Assembly: GCF_000308635.1 (NCBI RefSeq)
Contig: NZ_BAGD01000040.1
Span: forward strand, 1-46,898
DNA length: 46,898 bases
Direction of reading: 5' to 3'
From: Nocardia otitidiscaviarum NBRC 14405
GTDB taxonomy: Bacteria; Actinomycetota; Actinomycetes; Mycobacteriales; Mycobacteriaceae
Shown here: piece after piece, positions 37,163 through 46,898 of the stretch
How positions within the stretch are numbered: the first letter of the stretch is position 1
Layout: each line of letters begins with the position of its first letter
Position numbers and translations under genes: made by a program
Notes under the pieces: generated by a model
Seen by the model: only the letters and a program-made list of their open reading frames with translations
Databases searched by the model: none
Told to the model about the DNA's origin: nothing

Positions 37163-37975
37163 ATGTACGCAGCGAGCCGCGAGGCGAGTTCCCGTGCGCG
37201 GGAAGCTCTTCGGTCCGCTCTGACCGGGAGCGACACTGTCGCGGAAACGACCGGCTCCGAACTGTTCGCCGTTGTCGCCGTACTCGACGACCAGCGTTCG
37301 CTGCGTGTGGCGCTCGCGGATAAGTCGGTGTCGAGCTCGGTGCGCGCCGAGCTCGCCGAACGGGTATTCGGTGGCAAGGTCAGCGCGGCCACCCAGGCGG
37401 TGCTCACCACCGCCGTCGCCCAGGACTGGTCGCGGACCCGCGATTTCGTCGACACCCTCGTGCTGCTCGGACAGGAGGCGCTGCTGCGCTCCGCGGCCGA
37501 CCGCGGCCGTATCGACGCCGTCGAGGACGAGCTGTTCCGGCTGGGCCGGATCGTCGAGGACAACCCGGAGCTGGAGCAGGCGCTGTCGGATCACGGCAAG
37601 CCCGCCTCGGCGCGCCGGGAACTGCTGGCCCGCCTGCTCACCGGCAAGGTCGAGGACACCACGGCGAAGCTCGCCGAACAGGCGGTCGCCCGCCTGCGCG
37701 GCAATGGCGTCGGCGCGGCCTTCGACCACCTGTCCGATCTGGCGGCGTCCCTGCGGGACCAGATCGTGGCGCACGTGCGCGCCGCGGTCGAGATGACACC
37801 GCAGCAGCGGGAGCACCTGGCTGCTTCACTGCAGCGCCTCTACGACAAGCCCGTCACGGTGCACGTGCAGGTCGACCCCAGCCTGCTGGCCGGTGTCGTC
37901 GTGCGCGTGGGCGATGACCTGATCGACGGCAGCGCCGTCGGACGACTGCGGCGACTCCGCCAGAGCCTGGCCTGA
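37163..37975 (+). CDS. atpH: ATP synthase subunit delta
   Basis: Links F1 to the peripheral stalk. 270 residues from ATG 37163 ([20 protein letters not shown]), longer than the usual about 180 of OSCP-type delta but without a strong membrane helix, so not the fused b-delta of M. tuberculosis. GTG 37154 upstream would add three residues, but its ribosome binding site is weaker. The C-terminal domain [25 protein letters not shown] segment (37850-37910) and [16 protein letters not shown] are typical of AtpH. The extra N-terminal part is helical and acid/Ala-rich. Confidence 0.93.
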   Translation: MYAASREASSRAREALRSALTGSDTVAETTGSELFAVVAVLDDQRSLRVALADKSVSSSVRAELAERVFGGKVSAATQAVLTTAVAQDWSRTRDFVDTLVLLGQEALLRSAADRGRIDAVEDELFRLGRIVEDNPELEQALSDHGKPASARRELLARLLTGKVEDTTAKLAEQAVARLRGNGVGAAFDHLSDLAASLRDQIVAHVRAAVEMTPQQREHLAASLQRLYDKPVTVHVQVDPSLLAGVVVRVGDDLIDGSAVGRLRRLRQSLA

Positions 37976-38033
37976 GCGCGCAGTCACCCCAACACACCGA
38001 CATTCGAGACCAGACAGCGAGAGCAGGAAGAAC

Positions 38034-39674
<1,641 letters not shown>

Positions 39675-39725
39675 TCGAGACCAGCGATGCGACTGTCGGA
39701 ACTGACGAATGAAGGGAGTGAGTAG

Positions 39726-40694
39726 ATGCCAAGCGTGCGCGAACTGCGCTCCCGTATTCGTAGTGTGAGCTCGATCAAGAAGATCACGAAGGCGCAAGAG
39801 CTGATCGCCACCTCGCGAATCAGCAAGGCGCAGGCCCGGGTGGCCGCCGCCAAGCCGTACGCGGAGGAGATCACCAAGGTGCTCGCCGAATTGGCGGGCG
39901 CGAGCGGCAATCTCAGCCATCCGCTGCTGTCCGAGCGGCCCAACCCGCGGCGCGCCGCGGTCCTGGTGATCACCAGTGACCGCGGTATGTGCGGTGGTTA
40001 CAACTCCAATGTGCTCAAGCGCGCCGAGGAGCTGGTGACCACGCTGCGCTCCGAGGGCAAGGAGCCGGTGCTGTATGTCATGGGCGCGAAGGGCCTGACC
40101 TACTACACCTTCCGCGATCGCGATGTGACCGGTTCGTGGGTGGGCTTCTCCCAGTCGCCCAACTACGCCGACGCCTCCGCCGCGTGCAACCACCTGGTCG
40201 AGGCGTTCATGGCGGGCGCCGACGGCGAGGTCGAAACCCCCAACGGGGTGGGCACCATGGCGGGCGTCGACGAGCTGCACATCGTGTACACCCGCTTCGT
40301 GTCGATGCTGACGCAGACCCCCGAGGTCCGCCGCCTGGCCCCGATCCAGGTGAGCTTCGTGGACGAGAGCTTCGACCTGGGGCCCGACAGCTTCACCGAC
40401 TCGGCGTCGGCGGAGCCCACGGCCCAGTACGAGTTCGAGCCGGATGCGAGCACCCTGCTGGGTGCGCTGCTGCCGAAGTACATCAATACGCGGATCTACG
40501 CGTCGCTGCTCGATGCGGCGGCATCGGAGTCGGCTGCGCGCCGCACCGCAATGAAGGCCGCGACGGACAACGCCACCGAGCTGGTGAATTCGCTGACTCG
40601 GACCGCGAACTCGTTGCGTCAGGCCGGAATTACGCAGGAAATCACCGAAATCGTCGGCGGCGCCAACGCGCTGGCATCGAGCTCGAGCGACTAA
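39726..40694 (+). CDS. atpG: ATP synthase subunit gamma
   Basis: Central rotor shaft. 322 residues. N-terminal helix ([21 protein letters not shown]), the Rossmann-like middle [20 protein letters not shown], and C-terminal helix ([26 protein letters not shown]) with [19 protein letters not shown] near the end. A short insert [18 protein letters not shown] is typical of the actinobacterial gamma loop. ATG 39726. Confidence 0.97.
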   Translation: MPSVRELRSRIRSVSSIKKITKAQELIATSRISKAQARVAAAKPYAEEITKVLAELAGASGNLSHPLLSERPNPRRAAVLVITSDRGMCGGYNSNVLKRAEELVTTLRSEGKEPVLYVMGAKGLTYYTFRDRDVTGSWVGFSQSPNYADASAACNHLVEAFMAGADGEVETPNGVGTMAGVDELHIVYTRFVSMLTQTPEVRRLAPIQVSFVDESFDLGPDSFTDSASAEPTAQYEFEPDASTLLGALLPKYINTRIYASLLDAAASESAARRTAMKAATDNATELVNSLTRTANSLRQAGITQEITEIVGGANALASSSSD

Positions 40695-42155
<1,461 letters not shown>

Positions 42156-42161
42156 TCGCAC

Positions 42162-42536
42162 ATGGCTGAAATGTCGGTCGATCTGGTCGCCGTCGAACGG
42201 CGACTGTGGTCGGGCACCGCGTCTTTCGTGAGTGCCCAGACCACGGAGGGCGAAATCGGCATCATGCCGAACCACGAGCCGCTGCTCGGCCAGCTGGTCG
42301 ACGGTGGCACCGTGTCCATCCACTCCACCGATGGCGAGAAGATCATCGCGGCGGTGCACGGCGGATTCTTCTCCGTCACCGCCACCTCGGTGCGCGTGCT
42401 GGCGGAATCCGCTGAGCTCGCGGCGGATATCGACGAGGCGGCCGCGCGTGCCGTGCTCGCCGACAGCGAGGCCGGCGACGCCGCCAAGCTGGTCGCACAG
42501 GGCCGGGTGCGTGCCCTGGAGAAGGCCAAGGCCTGA
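42162..42536 (+). CDS. atpC: ATP synthase subunit epsilon
   Basis: Rotor subunit that modulates ATP hydrolysis. 124 residues, shorter than many because the C-terminal helical domain is brief. Beta-sandwich motifs: [39 protein letters not shown] and [23 protein letters not shown] 42162 six bases after atpD. Last gene of the operon before a strong terminator. Confidence 0.95.
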   Translation: MAEMSVDLVAVERRLWSGTASFVSAQTTEGEIGIMPNHEPLLGQLVDGGTVSIHSTDGEKIIAAVHGGFFSVTATSVRVLAESAELAADIDEAAARAVLADSEAGDAAKLVAQGRVRALEKAKA

Positions 42537-42553
42537 TCCGAGTTCTCTTCGCG

Positions 42554-42600
42554 GCGCGGCGGTTCCGGGAATTCCCGGGGCCGCCGCGCTGACTTTTTTC
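42554..42600 (+). terminator. Intrinsic terminator of the atp operon
   Basis: Arms GCGCGGCGG (42554-42562) and CCGCCGCGC (42581-42589) enclose an inner CCGGGAATTCCCGG palindrome, followed by TGACTTTTTTC. This is one of the few T-tailed terminators here, 18 bases after atpC. Confidence 0.9.
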
Positions 42601-42739
42601 CGGGTGTGGTTAGAATCATGCCGCCGAGTCTCGGCAATTCCGGTTCTTCAGCCTTGCTTTTCCAGCATTACCTCAATGAGTTGGCGCAGCGCGGTCGCCC
42701 TCGGGTAGGTGCGGCCTCGCCACGATGCGCGAGGGGTGA

Positions 42740-43372
42740 ATGAGCAGGTTTGTTTCCATCGCGGCGTCCGCGATCGTCGCCGGTATCGGATTCTTCGCAC
42801 CCGGGTCGGCCGCTGCGGATGTGGTCGTGCCGATGCCGGACGGATATATCGAGGGCCCCGGGGTGAAAATCACCAGTCGCGGTGAGCGCGCGATTGTTTC
42901 GCCATCGCTCGCGGTCAACGGAGCCGGGCGTTCGACCTGGGTTTCCGGCAACGTGACGGCCGAGGTACAGACCCCGGACGGGGAGGTCGGACCGAACAAC
43001 GGACCACGAAATTTCCCGGGTACCAATAATTCCGGGACACACGGCTCGTCCAATCTGACGGTGGGCTATATCGTCGGCTGCCAGGTCGCGCTGGGTTCGT
43101 TCAGCGGCAGTACGTCGGTCGGTATCAGCACGACCCCGAGTCTCTCGGTCGGATTCAGCTTTCCGCTGTCGCCGGGTGAGGTGAAATGGGTCGCCATCAA
43201 CAACATCGAACTCATCAAGAGCGGCACCTACGACATTCAGTACCAGGACGTTCCGATGGAGATTCAGGGCTGTGGCGGTTACGCGCAGGCCCGGCAGGTC
43301 TCCGTGGTGGAGATCATCGGCACGGATTACGCCAAGGTCACCCTCTACGGCCAGCCGTTCAGCATCGGCTGA
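42740..43372 (+). CDS. MspA-family outer-membrane porin, first of a tandem pair
   Basis: 210 residues from ATG 42740 with GAGGGG just upstream. A signal peptide (SIAASAIVAGIGFFAPGSAAA) is cleaved near residue 26. The mature protein is beta-rich: DVVVPMPDGYIEGPGVKITS, LTVGYIVGCQVALGSFSG and the conserved end GCGGYAQARQVSVVEI to LYGQPFSIG. Homologous to Nocardia NfpA/NfpB and distantly to mycobacterial MspA, which form octameric channels through the mycolic-acid outer membrane. Two cysteines (VGCQV and QGCGG) are conserved in the next gene and could form a disulfide; MspA has none that I recall. Cotranscription with the second porin is likely. Confidence 0.87.
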   Translation: MSRFVSIAASAIVAGIGFFAPGSAAADVVVPMPDGYIEGPGVKITSRGERAIVSPSLAVNGAGRSTWVSGNVTAEVQTPDGEVGPNNGPRNFPGTNNSGTHGSSNLTVGYIVGCQVALGSFSGSTSVGISTTPSLSVGFSFPLSPGEVKWVAINNIELIKSGTYDIQYQDVPMEIQGCGGYAQARQVSVVEIIGTDYAKVTLYGQPFSIG

Positions 43373-43401
43373 CCGCACCACTGACGACGCGAAGGGATCG
43401 C

Positions 43402-44094
43402 ATGTTCGGCATGGGGACAGTACGCGGGGGCGGCAGGTTGGTCGGGACGGCGGTCGCGGCGGCGGTGGTGCTCGGGCTCCTGCCCGCCGGGACGGCGCGG
43501 GCCGACACCTTCATTCCGTTGCCGGGCGGTGAGATCTCCCGGCAGCTGCCGGACGGCACCACGGTGACCGTCCGGATCGACGGCGAATCGGTGAAGATCA
43601 GCCCGTCGATGGGTGCCACGCCGATCCACCGGAACGTGTGGGCGACCGGTCGCGGCATCGTCGACCTGTCGGGGCCGAGCGCCGCGACGGCCACCATCAA
43701 GATCTCGCCCGGCTACGTGGTGGCCTGCCAGGTGGATATCGGCTCGGTCACCGGGAACAACAGCGGCGGCGCGACCGCCGAGCAGGACGCGCAGGGGGCC
43801 TGGTCGATATCGCCGAGCGCGGCAGTGGGCGGCGGCATCACGGTGGCGCCCGGCCAGGCGGTGTCCCGGCTGCTGCTCGATATCGAGAAGCCCGACGACT
43901 ACGGCCAGGAATCGCACAAGCGCTACAACAAGGTGCCGGGTCCGCATGCCAGCGTCAGCTGGATCGACGAGACCTTCTCGGTGGACGGCTGCGGCGGCTA
44001 CGCGCAGGCGCGCTCGTTCGTCGCCGCCGAGATCGACACCACGAATTTCATCGGGAACGTGGTGCTCTGGGGCCAACCGTTCAGCATGGGCTGA
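43402..44094 (+). CDS. MspA-family outer-membrane porin, second of a tandem pair
   Basis: 230 residues from ATG 43402, 29 bases after the first porin, with GAAGGGATCG upstream. Signal peptide (GRLVGTAVAAAVVLGLLPAG, cleavage near TARA). Beta-rich mature region: TTVTVRIDGESVKISPSMG, GYVVACQVDIGSVTGNNSGG and the ending VDGCGGYAQARSFVAAEIDT to VLWGQPFSMG. Shares cysteines and the C-terminal motif with its neighbour but is otherwise divergent, as in the NfpA/NfpB pair of N. farcinica, reported to form a mixed channel. A hetero-oligomeric porin is the inference here. Confidence 0.87.
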   Translation: MFGMGTVRGGGRLVGTAVAAAVVLGLLPAGTARADTFIPLPGGEISRQLPDGTTVTVRIDGESVKISPSMGATPIHRNVWATGRGIVDLSGPSAATATIKISPGYVVACQVDIGSVTGNNSGGATAEQDAQGAWSISPSAAVGGGITVAPGQAVSRLLLDIEKPDDYGQESHKRYNKVPGPHASVSWIDETFSVDGCGGYAQARSFVAAEIDTTNFIGNVVLWGQPFSMG

Positions 44095-44231
44095 ACAGCG
44101 CATACGTCACATTCGGCGGATGGCCGGGCTCACCGTTCGCGCGGTCGCTACTATCGACCACACGAGCGGAGTCCGGCCAACGGTCGGGCGCGTGCTCGAC
44201 GGCGACGTGAACGTGAAGGGACGGAGCGACA

Positions 44232-44669
44232 TTGCAGACCGGGATGGTTCTCCTGATCATTCTGGTGCTGCTGCTCGTCGGCCTGGCACTGGCCTCCACG
44301 TACCGGCTGGTCATGCTGCGCCGCGGCGGGACGGCCGCGATCGTGCGCGCACTGCCCGCCCGCGGCCACGGCGGCGGGTGGCGGCACGGGCTGATCCGCT
44401 ACGACGAGGACACCCTGGTCTTCTACAAGCTCTCCAGCCTGAAACTGGGACCGGACTTCGCCATGCGCCGCCTCGGCATCGAGGTGAGCGGCCGCCGCAA
44501 TCCCGACGGCGACGAATTCGACATCATGACCGATGAGATCGGCATCGTCGAGGTCACCGATGGCGTGGGCACCTACGAACTGGCCCTGGACCGCGGTGCG
44601 CGGGCCGCCTTCCTGTCCTGGGTGGAGTCGCGACCCTCCGACCGCATCCGCCGCCGCCCCGGTCTCTAG
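44232..44669 (+). CDS. DUF2550 family membrane protein
   Basis: 145 residues from TTG 44232 (MQTGMVLLIILVLLLVGL), with AAGGGACGGAG about 12 bases before; ATG 44244 is an alternative. One membrane helix, then a cytoplasmic domain with GWRHGLIRYDEDTLVFYKLSS, LGIEVSGRRNPDGDEFDIMTDEI and VTDGVGTYELALDRGARAAFL. Orthologue of M. tuberculosis Rv1312 by position and sequence. Of unknown function, but constant beside atpC in the order. Confidence 0.88.
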   Translation: MQTGMVLLIILVLLLVGLALASTYRLVMLRRGGTAAIVRALPARGHGGGWRHGLIRYDEDTLVFYKLSSLKLGPDFAMRRLGIEVSGRRNPDGDEFDIMTDEIGIVEVTDGVGTYELALDRGARAAFLSWVESRPSDRIRRRPGL

Positions 44670-44704
44670 GGTCGTCGCGCTGTGATCAGCGCTACGGTGG
44701 TCGT

Positions 44705-45280
44705 GTGAGTGTGCACCTGACCCGGATCTACACGCGGACCGGAGACGACGGGACCACCGGACTCAGCGACTTCTCGCGGGTGTCCAAGAACGACCCCCGG
44801 CTGACCGCCTACGCCGACTGTGACGAGACCAACGCCGCCATCGGCGTCGCCGTCGCGCTGGGGCAGCCGGACGAGCGAATCCTGAAGGTCCTGCGCCAGA
44901 TTCAGAACGACCTGTTCGACGCGGGCGCGGATCTGTCCACTCCCGTGGTCGAGGATCCGAAGTACCCGCCGCTGCGGATCACCCAGACCTATATCGACCG
45001 CCTGGAGCGGTGGTGCGACGAGTTCAACGAGGGCCTGGCCCCGCTGAATTCGTTCATTCTCCCCGGCGGCACCCCCTTGGCCGCACTCCTGCACACCGCG
45101 CGCACGGTGGCGCGGCGGGCGGAGCGCTCGGCGTGGGCGGCGGTGTCGGCGCATCCCGACGACACCGGCGTGCTGCCCGCGAAATACCTCAACCGCCTGT
45201 CGGATCTGCTGTTCATCCTCAGCCGCGTCACCAATCCCGAGGGCGACGTGCTGTGGCAGCCGGGCGGCGGAACCGACTGA
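44705..45280 (+). CDS. Cob(I)alamin adenosyltransferase (PduO type)
   Basis: Makes adenosylcobalamin from cob(I)alamin and ATP. 191 residues from GTG 44705. ATP-binding N-terminus TRIYTRTGDDGTTGLSDFSR, then the trimer interface region ADCDETNAAIGVAVALG and the catalytic segment FILPGGTPLAALLHTARTV with Arg cluster ARRAERSAWAAV. Similar to Rv1314c. It could supply cofactor for IcmF and methylmalonyl-CoA mutase. Confidence 0.93.
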   Translation: MSVHLTRIYTRTGDDGTTGLSDFSRVSKNDPRLTAYADCDETNAAIGVAVALGQPDERILKVLRQIQNDLFDAGADLSTPVVEDPKYPPLRITQTYIDRLERWCDEFNEGLAPLNSFILPGGTPLAALLHTARTVARRAERSAWAAVSAHPDDTGVLPAKYLNRLSDLLFILSRVTNPEGDVLWQPGGGTD

Positions 45281-45403
45281 TTCGCCCGCCGAACTCCCGA
45301 GCCGAAACGAAAATCCGTCGCCGACAGGCCGATATCGCGGCACACCGGGGCACAGCGGCGCATACACGCGCGCCCCGCCGCTCGCGATGGATAAGCTACC
45401 CCT

Positions 45404-46666
45404 GTGAGTGAACGGTTTCTGGTGACCGGGGGCAAGCGTCTTGTCGGTGAGGTTGCGGTCGGGGGCGCCAAGAACAGCGTCCTCAAACTGATGGCGGCTG
45501 CCCTCCTGGCCGAGGGGACGTCCACGATCACGAACTGCCCGGACATTCTCGATGTGCCGCTCATGGCCGAGGTGCTGCGCGGTCTCGGCTGCGATGTCAC
45601 GATCGACGCCGGCACGGTGTCCATCACGACGCCGCCGGAACCCAAGTACCACGCGGACTTTCCCGCCGTGACCCAGTTCCGCGCCTCGGTATGCGTCCTG
45701 GGTCCGCTCATGGCGCGGTGCAAGCGGGCCGTGGTGGCGCTGCCGGGCGGTGACGCAATCGGTTCCCGTCCGCTCGACATGCACCAGGCCGGACTGCGGC
45801 TGCTCGGCGCGACCAGCGAGATCGAGCACGGCTGCCTGGTGGCGCGCGCCGACGAGCTGCAGGGCGCGCGCATTCGCCTGGACTTCCCGTCGGTGGGCGC
45901 GACCGAGAACATCCTGATGGCGGCGGTGCTCGCCGAGGGGCAGACCATCATCGACAACGCCGCGCGGGAACCGGAGATCGTCGATCTGTGCAACATGCTC
46001 ATCCGCATGGGCGCGAAGGTGGACGGTGCGGGCACCTCGGTGCTCACCATCGACGGCGTGCGCAAGCTGTCACCGGTCACCCATCGGGTGATCGGCGACC
46101 GCATCGTCGCCGCCACCTGGGGTATCGCCGCCGCCATGACCCAGGGCGACGTGCGCGTCTCCGGGATCAACCCCAAGCATCTGTCCCTGGTGCTGGACAA
46201 GCTGCGCTCCGCGGGCGCGCGGATCTCGTTCGAGCCGGACGGGTTCCGGGTGCTGCAGTCCGAACGTCCGCGCGCGGTGAACTTCTCGACCCTGCCGTTC
46301 CCGGGTTTCCCGACCGACCTCCAGCCGATGGCCATCGGTCTGGCCGCGATCGCCGACGGCACCTCGATGATCACCGAGAACATCTTCGAGGCGCGCTTCC
46401 GTTTCGTGGAGGAGATGATCCGCCTGGGCGCCGACGCCCGCACCGACGGTCATCACGCTGTGGTGCGCGGGATTCCGCGCCTGTCCAGTGCGCCGGTGTG
46501 GTCGTCGGACATTCGCGCGGGCGCGGGCCTGGTGCTGGCCGGTCTGGTCGCGGACGGCATGACCGAGGTGCACGACGTCTTCCACATCGACCGCGGTTAC
46601 CCGGATTTCGTGGAGAACCTGCGGTCGCTGGGTGCCGAGATCGAGCGGGTCGGCGCTCCGGAGTGA
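45404..46666 (+). CDS. murA: UDP-N-acetylglucosamine 1-carboxyvinyltransferase
   Basis: First committed step of peptidoglycan synthesis: adds enolpyruvate from PEP to UDP-GlcNAc. 420 residues from GTG 45404. N-terminal [26 protein letters not shown] with the catalytic Lys, and the active loop [17 protein letters not shown], in which position 117 is Asp instead of the usual Cys. That change removes the fosfomycin-alkylated thiol, as in M. tuberculosis, so intrinsic fosfomycin insensitivity is expected. The C-terminus has [21 protein letters not shown]. Last gene before the rRNA promoter. Confidence 0.97.
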   Translation: MSERFLVTGGKRLVGEVAVGGAKNSVLKLMAAALLAEGTSTITNCPDILDVPLMAEVLRGLGCDVTIDAGTVSITTPPEPKYHADFPAVTQFRASVCVLGPLMARCKRAVVALPGGDAIGSRPLDMHQAGLRLLGATSEIEHGCLVARADELQGARIRLDFPSVGATENILMAAVLAEGQTIIDNAAREPEIVDLCNMLIRMGAKVDGAGTSVLTIDGVRKLSPVTHRVIGDRIVAATWGIAAAMTQGDVRVSGINPKHLSLVLDKLRSAGARISFEPDGFRVLQSERPRAVNFSTLPFPGFPTDLQPMAIGLAAIADGTSMITENIFEARFRFVEEMIRLGADARTDGHHAVVRGIPRLSSAPVWSSDIRAGAGLVLAGLVADGMTEVHDVFHIDRGYPDFVENLRSLGAEIERVGAPE

Positions 46667-46898
46667 CGGGGCGGTCGCTGCGATGATCGCGAAAACACCC
46701 GTTTACCAGGCGATTTGACATGCGAATCAGCACCACGTAACTTATTCCAGGTCAGAGCGACACGGACACCGACCCGGAGCCCCGAGGGCCTGGGAAACGA
46801 GGTTGGACGAGGAGCGCCTGACGATCACACTAGCTCCACCTAACAGCGGATTTGGTTCCGTTGAGCTGGCTGAGCTAAGCTGTAAAAGTTGCCTCACC
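46667..46898 (+). promoter_or_regulatory. rRNA operon promoter region
   Basis: No gene. A near-consensus promoter has TTGACA at 46715-46720 and TAACTT at 46738-46743 with a 17-base spacer. A second candidate is TTGAGC (46861-46866) with TAAAAG (46883-46888), 16-base spacer, or TTGGTT (46852-46857) with TAAGCT (46876-46881). In mycobacteria the rrs gene follows murA, so the 16S rRNA gene most likely starts just beyond the window. Two stacked promoters would match the multi-promoter rrn pattern of relatives. Confidence 0.75.

Overview
The window is about 46.9 kb of very GC-rich DNA with actinobacterial GTG/TTG starts and GGAGG/AAAGGA ribosome binding sites. The best match is Nocardia or a close relative in the Mycobacteriales. 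From about 18.7 kb onward the order argS-lysA-hom-thrC-thrB-rho-rpmE-prfA-prmC-sua5-wecA-atpI-atpBEFHAGDC-DUF2550-cobalamin adenosyltransferase-murA-(rrn promoter) is, from memory, that of Mycobacterium tuberculosis Rv1292-Rv1315. A CgpD-free c subunit type, an adjacent pair of MspA-family porins and a tat-lipoprotein hydrolase with its own TetR regulator are lineage-specific differences. The species is inferred, not proven.

Left part (1-6.4 kb): the 5' part of icmF (fused isobutyryl-CoA mutase) on the minus strand is divergent from a tight five-gene operon, mmsA - acyl-CoA dehydrogenase - 3-hydroxyisobutyryl-CoA hydrolase - mmsB - enoyl-CoA hydratase. Together these five supply every step from isobutyryl-CoA to propionyl-CoA in valine breakdown; IcmF links isobutyryl-CoA to butyryl-CoA. 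A perfect 15-bp hairpin closes the operon.

Accessory stretch (6.5-18.6 kb): a membrane-anchored Hsp70/actin-fold protein, a MarR regulator, a tRNA-Cys with terminator, a ferric-iron ABC transporter (lipoprotein, fused permease, ATPase) behind an IdeR/DtxR-like iron box, a small secreted four-cysteine protein, an unannotated 37-codon ORF divergent from a large orphan membrane protein with a perfect palindrome between them, a secreted lipase, a small PGPGW-type membrane protein, tRNA-Arg(CCG) with a strong terminator, and a DUF3105-DUF305 pair.

Core stretch (18.7-46.9 kb): arginyl-tRNA synthetase and the lysine/threonine biosynthesis operon with coupled start/stop overlaps; rho with a long leader and a large low-complexity N-terminal insert; ribosomal protein L31; release factor 1 and its methyltransferase; threonylcarbamoyl-AMP synthase; the lipid-linked GlcNAc-phosphate transferase; the full F1Fo ATP synthase operon; two tandem porins; DUF2550; PduO-type adenosyltransferase; and MurA carrying Asp at the fosfomycin-target position. 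The window ends in a promoter region that should drive the rRNA operon, just outside the window.

I did not find an obviously new multi-gene system. The items most worth checking are the 37-codon ORF with its palindrome, the twin 16-bp operators at 32.06-32.10 kb, the CTG start and coupled upstream ORF of atpB, the natural substitutions at drug-contact positions of AtpE and MurA, and the rho leader. No searches could be run; family assignments rest on motifs recognised by eye.
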